From Reticulitermes lucifugus (lineage: Eukaryota; Arthropoda; Insecta; Blattodea; Rhinotermitidae): DNA of 64,000 nucleotides. Of the stretch, positions 33,920 to 46,000 are shown piece after piece; the first letter of the stretch is position 1, and every line of letters begins with the position of its first letter. The stretch spans positions 123,721 to 187,720 of the forward strand of contig JAKCWW010000065.1 in assembly GCA_026260175.1 (NCBI GenBank), written 5' to 3'. The position numbers were made by a program, and so were the translations under genes. The notes under the pieces are model-generated. The model made no database searches and was not told the origin of the DNA. It saw only the letters and a program-made list of their open reading frames with translations.

Positions 33920-36888
33920 TGACGGCTAAAATACTTGCATCTATATTTCTAAAGTCCACGGAAAGTTTAGTTCAATAAAAGTTTTTGCAGTTAATATTAG
34001 GCTTTTACTCACCACATTTAAACAAAAGCTGGAAAATGAGCCCCTTCTAACCACACACATGCGTCATATCTAACAATAAGTTATTCACTGCACGTCTAAA
34101 TATTGCTGCTTTCTGAAGACCCTGAACTTACTTTTAGATTTTTATTGAGTGCAATGAGTGCTCTGTACACATTGTCCTAAAGACGGCCCACGAGTAAAAA
34201 CCCACAGATTGAGATATGGCAAAGAAGGTGGCCACATTCCTCTACCTATTTTCACCAAAAACGCTCTCTTAGCTGGCACTTTCATTGTGGCTGCTAAACT
34301 CTCTTACAGAGAAAAAGGTTTGTTATCTCGTTATCGGACGGATGTTCAGAAAACTGAGCCAGTATGTGTGCGGCATGTCGGTGTGAATGTACTGACTCAA
34401 CAATGGGCAAAATAATCCTAGTTGTACTCATAGCCCAACACATACACAACTTAAAGTCATAACATGCAATTCGTGTATTAAGATTCGATTTTCTGTAGAG
34501 CAGCATCTGTTATTACATATAGTTCACGCATACACTGAGATGAAACGAAGTTTCATAGTTAAACAGAACGAGCGAGGAGTCTGTTTCGTAGTCTGCGTCG
34601 TGGAGTTCGTAAATCGCATTTGTCCAACACGGATGCGTATGCCTACATACATAATGAGCTCTCTCGGATGAAAAGTATGTGGGCAATTTGTGTGTGTGTG
34701 TGCGGTTTTCTTTTCTCTTCCGATCCGAGGTCTTCTTCCTTTCACGGAGTTGAGTTTAGCCAAAAAGAAGTACAGCACAAAATGTTGAAATTAGGCTTGG
34801 ACCCAATTGATTTACTCATCACCTTTCTTAGTAAGATTCAACTTTCACTTTTCCGTCCTTGTTTTCTGATTCATAACAAATGGATCATTGGTGTACTAAG
34901 ATACTAAGACAAAAACAGCAACGACGAAGAAAGGAAGGCAACGCAACATAAATACATAAAAATTGTGAGCGAGTGGGCAAGTAGGAAGAACGGCAACAAC
35001 GCAAAAGTAGAGAACGCTTTCTTTCTTTCCTTGGCGTGGCTTTATTTGGATTGAATGAGAAGTCATAGTGGTTTTTCCTTTCTTCGTTCTGTGGGGAAAG
35101 AACCGATGGTGCTGGAGTGGAAGAAAGCTCGGTGGGCCACTTTCAACCCCTGCCCCCTTCAGACCTCCTCACACATGCTTGCCCATTGCCATATGCCCCC
35201 TTATCACCAATCCACCCCGAATCACATGTCCTTGGGGTTGGTTAGAGGGCGACCTCGCGGCGCGGCTTGCCAGCAATTCTTGGCACAGAATCAAATTTCT
35301 AGAAGGAAATCTGGCCAACCGGAAACACCCAAACCCGGAATGAGACCACAAAAGCAAAAATGCACCTCCATGTTCTATATTATGAACCTTGTATTGTCTC
35401 CCAAAAGAAGAACTGATGCGGATATAACGGGATCGATATTAAGTTATGAATATGTCGAGGAAAAGTGACGGACATTTCTTTGGAATCCGAATCAGAAATA
35501 ATCCTGCTGTGATGGTATACAGCCTACAAACAAACGACCGCTATTTATTTCCGTGTCCATTAAACAACAGCTCATGTGATAAAGCTTACTGCTTCTTTCC
35601 CTATAATAGGAAACTCAGTATCCACTTCTTTTCACTTCTAAGATGTATTATCCACAATATAAAGTATGACGAGCCTAATTTAAACGGCACTGGAAAAGCA
35701 AATTTCAGTTTTATTCAATTTGTTTTTAAAATAATGATCAAGGTATACAATATTTTACTCGAAAACCAGAAGGTCGATTAAAACGGTTGTTATGGAAATA
35801 GAGTAAAATACTGTAGAATTCAAAAAGTGCAGGATATGATCCAATGGTTTGCTTTGGAAAGCATGGTATTAAAACTTGGGTCCATAAAGTTGGGTTAATG
35901 CCTTAAATAACTGACTGAATATACGGTTGTCAAGTATTATATTGTAATGGTATTATTTAATTACTCCTTTTGATTTTGCAGACCTCAAAGGCAGTACATT
36001 GTAGGCTTATACACATCTATCATTGCAAATGTAATCATACTAATGATACAACAGCGAACATTGCCACAAATTAATTTTGATTACTCGGCATTTACTTTGA
36101 AATTATCTTCACGACGCTCTCATATAATCACAATATACGCTGTGGAGCATAGATAAATGATAAATCTGAGAGAATTTGAAAGAATGCGACTTTGGCCTAA
36201 TCGAGGTGCTACGCCGGATTTGCATGGAGTGGCTGAGGAATTCTTCACGGTCCTTAGTTGCAATAGCCGGTTTCCCGGCCGAGATCCGAAAAAAACACCT
36301 TCCAAGAAAGTCCAGAACTATGTCACTGCACCAATAGAGCCGGTAATTGTATGCCATTGATTTATCTACCCTATCCAAAAATGCATTTCACTAAGCTATA
36401 AATCTTCATACAGTCTGTAAATTGTGCTATGTAACTACGTTTAACCTTCACACCTTAGTGAAGAAAAATGCTAAATTTGGTCTGAGATGAGTGCAGAGTT
36501 GCAGCTGTATTCACCCATACGCGTGAGCATAATGTTAGTGTCACACGTCTTAATGTAGGAGCCCAAAATCTAATTTCTTTAAAAATTAGCTTAGTGTATT
36601 TTAATAAAGACGCTGTCAGGCCAGACCTACGCACTATGCTTTCATTCTATGCATCTTATACAAACGACACAGAACTTAAGACTATTGATCCTGTTTCAGA
36701 AATTCGTTACAGTATGAAATGTAATATTCCTATCGGAAATATTGCAGTATAGTATTATGAGAAGAGTGGAAAACTATACAATTTGGTCTAAACCACTTTT
36801 GTTGAAGATTTAAGTCTTCTGGAAAGTTACATTGTGTCAAATAGTAAATAGATAACGACAATTCGAAGGAGAGTGACTCCTTCATGTT
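33920..36888. other. Unassigned stretch with the densest open frames
   Basis: Overlapping frames lie at 34620-34907, 35055-35468 (137 aa) and 35446-35781 (111 aa) on the plus strand. The middle segment 35090-35350 is GC-richer than its surroundings. I recognise no domain, signal peptide or codon pattern that would make these genes. It may be an unknown repeat or a decayed exon. Confidence 0.4.
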
Positions 36889-37160
36889 GGCCGTGCCATG
36901 GCTCATGCGGTTAGCCGCCGGCCTGTCACCGCGGGGGCCCGGGTTCGGTCCCGGGTCAGTCCACGTGGGATTTGTGTTGGGCAAAGTGGCACCGAAACAG
37001 GTTTTTCTCCGAGTACTTCGGCTTTCCCCTGTCAATTTCATTCCACCGGTGCTCCATTATACGGAAAAACGAAAATAAATATTAATCATCTTCAACACAG
37101 GGTTGCACAATAAGCCTCAAGGCTGCGGTGCGTCCGTAGAATTTTCTTCGGGGCCCTTCA
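36889..37160 (+). mobile_element. tRNA-derived SINE, family 1, copy 2
   Basis: It begins GGCCGTGCCATGGCTC, with box A around CATGCGGTTAGCCG and box B GGGTTCGGTCCCGGG. The body and tail blocks are as in copy 1, ending GGGGCCCTTCA. The frames 36884-37078, 36898-37113 and 36730-37041 minus are this SINE read as protein. No clear target duplication is seen. Confidence 0.88.
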
Positions 37161-38124
37161 CAAGAAAAATTCCATCTTCAGACCAAGACTGTTAACCCTG
37201 AAGAGGAAGGCCTGCGCTTCTTGGAAACATGATAATTATTAATAATCAACAGGCGCAACTTTCCAAAAGATCAAAATCTCTATCAGCACTGCTGTGAGAA
37301 CCTCAAATTAACACTACTTCCGAAACCGAGGGGTAAATGAGAACATAATATGAAACGTGAATCTGGAAAAATAAGATGTTAGGTGACGGACTGGATTTAA
37401 CTGGCTCAGGATAGAGATCAAAACCGGGTTCTTATAAACAAGGTAACGAGACTTCTGGTTCCCTAAAGAGCAGAGAATATATTCACGGTTAAAGCGACTC
37501 TTTATTTCGCTAAATTTTATTTCATACTTCTTCAAAATTTGGTAACCCCTTCCCTAATACCGCTGACTGCCTTTGCAGTAACGGAAGTTAATATACGTAC
37601 ATGTCGGAAGGTACAATATTCCCAATAAACGTTTTGTACCATTCAATGGAAAAAGTTATTTTGTATTCGTTCTGCATGTTGACGCTGAGACAAAAGGAAA
37701 ACTTTATCCACCAGCATTCCATATTTTAGTAAAGCTGGATTCAAACATCTGCTTTGAGCGCTGTATTCGCCCGTGCATTAGTTTGTGTGTACAAATGGAT
37801 TAAATTTTAACACAGGACCGTTGTAAATAACTCAAAAATTTTTGATACTAAATGTTTTTGTGTCATTAAGGATTTAATTCATAAAATGGGTTTTCCATAT
37901 TTTGTAATAAAATATATCTAATATATGCAGCAGGCCCATTCGTCTGTTCAGCACAACAAAACTTAATCCCTCTTTGTAAATAGTTAATAAAATTGAGAAC
38001 CCTATAACTAGGGTACTGAATTTATGTGGCGCTGAGAAAAAATGCGAAACATATATCAAGAGTCGAAAAGGGCCACAGCAGGAAATATGACATAGGGTCA
38101 TTGCTTTGAATCCCAGGCAGTGTT
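37161..38124. other. Unassigned stretch
   Basis: Nothing recognisable lies between the SINE and the large palindrome. Short minus-strand frames here have no motifs. Confidence 0.5.
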
Positions 38125-38180
38125 TAATTAATTATTTATTCCAACAAATGCACTACACTATTTTAGTGTCTTCTTGTCCC

Positions 38181-38215
38181 TACATATGTTTCGGCACTTA
38201 TAGTGCCATCTTCAG
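38181..38215 (-). ncRNA. Hammerhead-ribozyme-like motif, best preserved copy
   Basis: The minus strand reads CTGAAGA, spacer T, a perfect 5-bp stem II GGCAC/GTGCC closed by TATAA, GAAA, the palindrome ACATATGT and A. Immediately outside, CCC before the core pairs with GGG after the cleavage triplet, making a short stem I. All core letters of CUGAnGA...GAAA...UH are present with H = A. A stem III of only this palindrome fits the small dimer-type hammerheads reported from Penelope-like elements. The single extra T before stem II is the main departure. Confidence 0.6.
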
Positions 38216-38321
38216 GGGTGTTGTCGGGAGTTCATAATCTTCATAATCTTGAATGCATCAAATTCAAATTCAAATTTGATGCATTCAAGATTATGAAGCT
38301 TATGAACTCTCGACGACACCG

Positions 38322-38356
38322 CTGAAGATGGCACTATAAGTGCCGAAACATATGTA
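38322..38356 (+). ncRNA. Hammerhead-ribozyme-like motif, mirror copy
   Basis: The internal sequence is identical to the minus copy at 38181-38215, from CTGAAGA to the GTA triplet. The base just before the core is G rather than C, so the stem I pair next to the core is lost. The two motifs diverge from the palindrome centre. Confidence 0.58.
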
Positions 38357-38412
38357 GGGATAAGAAAACACTAAAATAGTTTAGTGCATTTGTTGGAATA
38401 AATAATTAATTA

Positions 38413-40676
38413 ATTGCTGAAATGCGCGGTACAGATAATATAAAGTTCCCAGATAGTGTATTGATGCCCGTTTTGTCTGGAATCACCCAAGTAATTTTAC
38501 CCTCTGCACTTAGGTAACTTAACCGCTTAAATCACTGTATTACCTACATGTACCACGTAGAAAACATTCCAAGATTCAGCAATTTACAGACATACTGCAT
38601 TTAAGAATATTTATTTCGCAAGATTTTCAACTCAAGAGCAATTGTTTTCTTAAACAGCATGAAAGGATTTGTCTTTCTAATGGAAAAGGAGTTTGTCCCC
38701 TGTAAGGTAAAAAAATAATTTTATGTATAAATTAGATTAAATTCAGTCTTCAGATTGTTAAATATGGGGCTTTCGTAGTCATTTACCATGGTAGTGCGAA
38801 CAATATTTGTATATATTTACTTATTCACACACTGTTAAAGATTTGATCTAACATAAATACTTGCTGTCGTTGTGGGATATGGTGGAGCAGCCATGGTAGC
38901 CGCCTTGTAAAGGGCCTCATCACACACAGACAGAATTCTTGCCATTATATAACAGACCAAATTCGGGTCAGGCATCCAGGAAAGTAATTCAGAAGATTGG
39001 GTAAAATCGAGATGGCGTAAAGGAAAAAGCCTTTGTGGAAATGGGAAGCACTTTTACAATATTTCGTAGAAGAAATGATTAGCGCATTCATCTTAGACTG
39101 CTACAATGAATTCTGACCTCATTATAACAACTTCAGGTTTTAAGTTAATACACTAATGGCTTGAGGAAGTGCAAAAAGAGCACGCACTTGCCCATGCATG
39201 GAACTGAGAACGTGGGGAAAAACGTTCAGTGGATGGGGAGAAAAACAAAACACAGATGTCGCTTGGGCTGGAGTGGCGCCAGAGCCTCCATTCATACGGC
39301 ACGTATAGAAGGATAGAATTGTGTGTAGGGGTGGATATATGCAGCTTGTCAACATGGCAATAACTGAAGACGAGTACGTGAAAAACAAGCATGCAAAATG
39401 TATCCGAAGTATAACAAATATGCTCATTTAAACACAACATGTTAGGCAGAAATACAAATACAGTTTTTAACTAACTACATTCAGGCTCTCTTCGGAATTT
39501 TTTATTATACAGTTGGTTGAAAATTTTCTCTTTCATGACACAGTTGTTTTCATTCAAGCCTATCTTGGATGGTTATTATTCGGCCGGTAATTTCACACCA
39601 TTTTCCTCTAAGATACTCTTCAACATTGTCCTCCGAGCTACCAATAGGACTCTTCTCTTGAGATTTTGTGGATCAAAATGCTGTACGTAATTCTCGTACC
39701 CATCATGTGTGACAAATATAACAATCAACACGTCCTGCTTGATTCGATAATTCGAATGGAATTACACGAAGTGTCCAATGTGTAAAGACCTTTATCAACT
39801 AATTTTCTCATCTTTCCTGGCCCCTACCTTCAGTCCAAACATTTCCCTCAGTGTTTCGTTGTTATATATCCACACTCTATATCTGTTCTTAGAACGGAAG
39901 CTCAGGTATTACATCCACGTAAAACAGTAAACGAAACTATAGTTTTATATATATCTATCATTGGGTTCTCGAATAGGAGGAGGGAAGACAAGATATCATG
40001 AACTAAACTTAAAATCTGTAGAGAACATTTTAGAAAACAACATTTCACACTTGATGCAAAATATGTTTCCCTCTACTGAACAGAATAATTGCCGTTCAAG
40101 TCTTCATATATTCTATTTCCTTTTGAAAATTTTCTGTTCTTGTTTTCATGTTATTTGGTCTTACAGACGAAATACTTGGTTGTAGTCTATTTACGAATTA
40201 ATAATTAAACAAGCATTTCTGTTATGCCATAACAACATCGTGGGCTGTAAGGAAACAAGTCATAAATTGAGTATGCGACCTGTTCGTATATTGGCATCTG
40301 TACTTTCGGGTGACTCTGGCCGTGCAACTTCCTTCTACGAAACTCGAAACGTGGCCAACAGAATCATTATATATGTATACATATGCATATATATACAGAG
40401 AGAGAGAGAGAGAGAGAAAGAGAAGTAGTGCTTTTATTAACTTTGAGTTGTTTGTATCATTAATTCGATTTTAATGCTTACGCTTTAATAGACATAAATT
40501 TAGTCTTTGTTTGAAAGTAAGGCATTTGTAAACAATGTAAAAAACCTAAGAGAGACAAAGGAAACTGGACGCTCGAGAAAGGTTCTTAATAATTAGCTTC
40601 ATAATGTCAAGCTTACCCTCAAGAAACTCATTCTTAGAATTACAAAGTTAATGACGGTGACCTTCAGAAACAAATA
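38413..40676. other. Unassigned stretch
   Basis: No gene or named repeat is seen apart from a compound microsatellite at 40369-40424. Two overlapping 95-codon minus frames at 39140-39440 show no domain. Confidence 0.5.
40369..40424. repeat. Compound (TA)/(GA)n microsatellite
   Basis: A degenerate AT/ATGC stretch leads into about ten GA units. Confidence 0.93.
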
Positions 40677-40935
40677 GTTTATTGTGCTGTCCAACCAAAC
40701 CGTCTTTTATTTAGAAACAGCTATATGTTTCGGTCGTTTAAGGCAATTATCGGACCATCAACACAATATATTAAAGTAAGGTAAAATGCAATACCTATAT
40801 ATTGACCATATGGTTTCACTCTGTGGAATCCCACAAGTTTACAACGTTATGTTGATGGCCCGATGAAGGCAAGAACAACTTAACATGTAACTGTTTCTAA
40901 ATAAAAATGTTGTTGTGTTCGACGGCATAATAAAC
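40677..40935. repeat. Inverted repeat with hammerhead-like remnants
   Basis: The left arm (GTTTATTGTGCTGTCC..., TTTTATTTAGAAACAG, then CCATCAAC) is mirrored by GTTGATGG, CTGTTTCTAAATAAAA and GGCATAATAAAC at the right. The centre is near 40806 and the inner region is unpaired, about 90 bp. In the left arm the minus strand reads GTTGATGGTC, a loop, GACCGAAA and CATATAG, a hammerhead-like stem II with GAAA but without CTGAnGA. The right arm has lost the GAAA. Same architecture as 38125-38412 but much older. Confidence 0.72.
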
Positions 40936-42744
40936 GATTTGTTTTTTAACGTTCCACAAACACAAGGGGACGTACTCCATTGAATTAAGATTAATGATGT
41001 TGAGCTGGCAGAGCACGTAGAAGTCACAGACTACATGAGATGTGCATAAAAAGTCTTACTTAAAAACCTAAGTGCAAGAGACCACTTGAAGACATAGACG
41101 CCAATGGGAAAATAGCACTACACTATATCTCAGAACAGGGTGTGGATTTGTGGACTGAAACAAGCCACCTCAGAACAGCGACCACAGACGCGTACTTGTA
41201 AACACGTTAACGATATTCCGGTAGTTATAAAATAAATTGGCCAGCTGAAAGACCACAGGCTTCTCAAGAAGGATTCATTATCCCTACTCCACGTTCACAC
41301 GACTGGTAGATTGGACAAATATTTTTCTCCTGTGGGTAGTTGCCACGTCGTGAGAACTGTGCACTTGTACAAATACTGTCCAATTCCCTGTTTCTCACCA
41401 AATGTGGGTAGACTTAACACAACAAAATGAATCACCCACATTTAATCTAGACTTGAAGTCGAGGCTAATTGCTTTACCACGGCTCATTTACGTAGGGTCA
41501 CTTACGTGGCTAACCGTTTGTCATTTACCACATAGAACTTAGCTGACCCTCTGATTTAAGACAGCGCTTGGGCTGAGGTTGATATATCACTAGGCTCTTT
41601 GTATAACGTGCAATGATTGGGGGAGGTGGAAGTGTTTCATTTAACGACGCTGTCAAATCCTAAGCTCACACGGCGTTGGTGGCAGACGAATACATATGTA
41701 TGCAGTATTGGTAGAAAAACACTGGTAGCGGAATATTTGAAGAAAGGCCTTGTACACGTCTTCTTATTTATTGGCGAATTTGTCAAATGCACAAGTCGTA
41801 GGAGTCCGATTTAAGTCTGTTCGTAGCTGCTTTTCATATAATTTACTTTCGTAATGTCACTTCAGCCATGAAAATGAATTACTTACGCTCTTCCTGGGAT
41901 TTCCATGTTTAATAAAAGTATAATTGTACGGTACATGCTACCTGTGCTATTGTGTGACTTCTGTTTACGTCATACGCTTTCAGTTGAAAGAAAAAAATAC
42001 TAAATCTTAATATTAGGGCAATGAATCCTTGTATTTTAGGTGGATATTTTCTTAAGTCCAGTGGTTGCTAAGCAAATACCTTAGCACGCAAATGTACCTA
42101 GAGGACCTTCAAAATTGGCATGCCTGGCTAAAGGGTAAAAGTAAAATCCTTATTTCTGTACTGTGTAAGTCGTAACACGACTACGTCCTTTTTTTAATAA
42201 TATGGAACCACACTTTACTCACAATACACAAAATAGTCTAGGTACTTCTTTAGAAGGTATTAAGCTGAATGTGTTTTCTTCGCCGAGAAAACAAGCTAAG
42301 GAGACATTGGAGGAGTCTTTCCCTTTCAAACTTTATCCCTCTCTTTAGACCTTCCCTCTCCATCAACACTCCCGCTGCTGCTCGTGGATGATTTTTAATG
42401 ATCGTCTTTACTTAGCCTTACACAAATACAAATAAGAACCAATGTTTACAATAGGGGCTCAAGATGCGGAAAAGTCGTTCCATGTTTGGCAAAGGCTAGC
42501 CTATGAGAAATCTCCAAAGAGGGGGGCATGTGATCTGAGAGGAGAAGCTGTTTTGCTGAAGACACGGCACACATAACTCCGGATCACAGCTTTACTGAAT
42601 TATGTCCCTACATTTTAATTATAAGAGATAACCTATAACGTGCAGTCTCTGTATGATAAGGTTGAAGAAGCTCTAAAAATTTATTGTTTATACTTCTCTA
42701 CTGTTACGAGTCGTGGCACGCAATATCCCAGTAAAAGGAGTGGA
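40936..42744. other. Unassigned stretch
   Basis: Nothing recognisable is present. Short frames such as 41617-41814 have no motifs. Confidence 0.5.
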
Positions 42745-43033
42745 CATGGCCGTGCCATGGCTCAGGCGGTTAGTTGCCGGCCTTCCACTGCAGAGGCCCG
42801 TGTTCGATCTCGGGTCAGTCCATGTGGGGTTTGTGGTGGACAAAGTGGCACTGAGACAGGTTTTTCTCCGAGTTGTCGATTTTCCCCTGTCAAGTTCATT
42901 CCACTGGTGCTCCATTACTTGTAAAACTTGGTAAAAAAAACTGTTCATCTTCATCACAGGGGTTGAACAAAAGGCCTTAAGTCTGTGGTGCGTCTGTAGC
43001 ATCTGCTGCGGGGCCCTTCACCATGAAAAAAAA
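42745..43033 (+). mobile_element. tRNA-derived SINE, family 1, copy 3
   Basis: It starts at the CATGGCCGTGCCATGGC segment. Box A reads GGCTCAGGCGGTTAG and box B GTGTTCGATCTCGGG. The body and tail blocks match copies 1 and 2, ending GGGGCCCTTCA and a short A-rich tail. It is flanked by AAAAGGAGTGGA (42733-42744) and AAAAAGAGTGGA ending at 43040, a probable target duplication matching at 11 of 12 positions. Three overlapping frames here, two plus and one minus, are SINE-derived. Confidence 0.88.
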
Positions 43034-43040
43034 GAGTGGA

Positions 43041-46000
43041 TAATTAATTATACGATGAAAATAATAATAATAAGTTGCTTGCTTGTACCATTTCTCCGTT
43101 AGTAATTTACCGATAGGCTCTTAGGTCAGCATGTAAAAAACAGAGTAATAAAATGAATTCAATTATTATTATTATTGTTTTAATGCAAAATACATCTAAA
43201 GCTGTATAGTATAAGAGTGTAAGATATTAATGGAGATCTTTATTAGGAGTCATATACAAGTTTTAGTATCAGAAATATTCCTTTCAAATGTTCATAATTT
43301 CCAATTTAAATTCCATGTAAAGTAACGCTCGTACTGGATTGGTCAGAGCCAAAATTAAATTAAAGATTATTAATATATTCAATCAAGGAATACAAGATCG
43401 GCGGGGCATGAAGTGTGTATGTGCGTAATGGTAAATGCGTATAAAATTGTTGTCGGAAAACATAAACACTTGGCACAAAATGGAATATTCTCGTAATGTT
43501 AAAGTTTAGGTCTCTTTACAGACAAAAGAAGGCATGAAGGTGTTTGCTGAATTAACTAGTTTAGCCTAGGTTCTAATGAACACTTTTCAAAATGTGTTAG
43601 CTATATGTCAGTTTAAACAAAAATAAAAAATTTCTTTATCAGCAAATTTTCAAAGGGGATATGATAACATTGATTTTGTTTTGTTTGTGACAAAGAATTC
43701 GTAATCCTACAATATAAGAAAAATGAATTTCGCCATGAAGCCACAATAATTCTGCTAAGCAACGTTTATATCCGATTGTCATTACTGAATTTCTTTTGCT
43801 TCTTTCAGTTAATCGAGGAGAAGGTGAAACCAATATAAATACCATTGATTCTCATTTCTTTCTTTGCTGTGTTTCAGATTTCATCTCATTTGAAGCAGAA
43901 TATCCTTGAAATCCTGAAATGTGACCAAGAATGTATTAAGACCGGAACTTCTGTAATATTTCATATACAGGGTAAACTGCTGCAATAAGGCCAGATATTT
44001 TTCCCCACCAAAAAGTCGTTGTGTGTACGGCACAGGCAGTTAGCAAAGGTCTTTAAACGTTTGCACTACAGAGGGCTCAGTACCGTAACAACCTTGTGTT
44101 CTTCACATGAACGGCCTTGAAAGAAAAGTGTCCACTTAAGTCCTCAAAAAGTAAAAACAGTTTTTTTTACAACAGTTATGAAGTATTGGCTTCTTGCTGT
44201 TATTTAAATTTAAAATTACAAATGTACGGAAGGCAGATTATCTTTTATAGTGTACTAATTCAGCATGAAAAAATGAAAATTTGCACTTGTTTATTTCTAC
44301 ATTGTAGTAAATCTTGTGTAACCGTATATTTGGATGCAATAATGCCATTTCTGGTGGATACAATACAGAAATACATGTTTTATACGGTGAAGTATATTTA
44401 CGGTCCAACAATTTTTCTGGAGCCAGGTATGGGAAGTTAAAAACGATCTAAACCAATTTAAAAAATGTCGTGCTTAATGGGTCGATATACAACACACTGG
44501 ATAAGAGGGAAATGGACACAAGAGCAGCTCACACAGAAATGTGTGACATTGGCTCTAATTGTAATAGTGAATAAGGGCTCATTATTTTGGAGTTTTTCAG
44601 ATTATAGCACGTTCTCCGAAGGTTGGTTATTATATTCCATACGGATACCATAACGCCATTTGTAACTTTGCAACATTATATTCTTTACTAATATTTCGAA
44701 AAAAAAGGTTTTCTCATTTTATACATAAACTTATTGAATGTGAGGAATTAAAATAAATACAGTTTGGCAAAAGTGTTGTGTACTTTTGAAAGTGACTTTC
44801 TAAAAACGTAGTGTAGTTATTGCAGCTCTTTATCCTATTCATTTGCTATTGTGAGGACAACAAGCAGCTGCCCAGTCCTTCAGATAGATAGGCATCCAAT
44901 CTTGGCTATGGGCAACTGTAAATTAAATAAATTGCAGTTGTCTGAAAAATATGGAAGAGCTTACTAAGAACGTTTCCTGTCAGTACACTGGAAATAAATG
45001 TAAATCAAACCCCATTTTTGCCGACTGAATGAATTCTTGGAAGAGACTGATTCTTGAGAAGCAAATATTTCTTCAGTTAGACACGACATTCACATATTTT
45101 ATGGCTCCCGAAATTTTTTATGTTATTTTTTATATTATTTACAAATGACTCTCACGTGTCCCTATTCTGAGCAAGATGAATAAAGTCCACTATCTCTCAT
45201 CCTAAGTCTTAACATACATTTCAATATTATCCTCAAATATAAAGCTAGGTGATATGAACGATGAATTGGAAAGTACTTGGATGGAAAGAATCGTAATGAA
45301 ATCGCGTACCACGTCGGAATTTATTGGGTAGGAATCTGGAAAATCATGTCAACGTGATAGCAAAGTCGGTGTCCCGGTCCAGACAAAAAAAGGGGCAAAT
45401 TTTCATGCATTACAACTAAACGAAACTCCTCGCTTACGTTTTCCTGTAGGCCTACCATGTCGTTTACTGTAATAGTGAAGGCCAGACTTGCTTGTATGCT
45501 TAACGATCTCACTGAAAAGGCGTATCTCTTACACGGATATCAATTTCTAAGCGTTATAGTGTTCCACGTTAGATGAGGTTGAGTGACCGTCTACCTTAAC
45601 CTTAGGCATTTCATAAGAAATCCTGCAAAAATTACTGTGTGAGGAAACACAATAGAAGAAATTACAAACGTAGATTAACTGGTAAAGACCGAGTGTGTAT
45701 TCATCGACAATGTGTATTGCAGAGACACTGATGTGTCACTTCGGCAGAATGCAGAGAGACATAGCCTCCAAATTACTCACTGCATCGTAACACACTACTA
45801 TATATAGGCCTATATTACTTTCCTTTCTGCAATATGTACGAAATAATCTTATTTTGAATAAATTGGGATTTCCAAGATTTGGCAAAGGAAAAGCCCCCTC
45901 GTTATTGACTGGAACTGAACAACGTTAGGCCTCATGTTGAACTCCATCACATCCCACTTCGACACCGAAATGTTCTGAAGTTGAAATAGGAGAGCTTGCA

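Larger units (their letters stand above)
38125..38412. repeat. 288-bp palindrome with divergent hammerhead-like motifs
   Basis: The arms run from TAATTAATTATTTATTCC inward and are mirrored to AATAAATAATTAATTA at the right, centred near 38268 with a spacer of at most a few bases of AAATT repeats. I count only a handful of mismatches per roughly 140-bp arm, for example GGGACAAGAAG against GGGATAAGAAA. Each arm carries a full hammerhead-like motif directed away from the centre. Both ends show TTAATTAATT, which is itself palindromic, so I cannot separate arm end from target duplication. It looks like two terminal repeats of a Penelope-like element fused head to head with no coding region between them. 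Confidence 0.93.

Noticed and set aside
36730-37113. Three overlapping proteins around 37 kb
   Set aside because: All are frames of SINE family 1; the same peptides appear in the copies at 11 and 42 kb.
11177-43033. tRNA genes at the SINE heads
   Set aside because: No acceptor or anticodon stems can be formed and each head continues into a shared SINE body.
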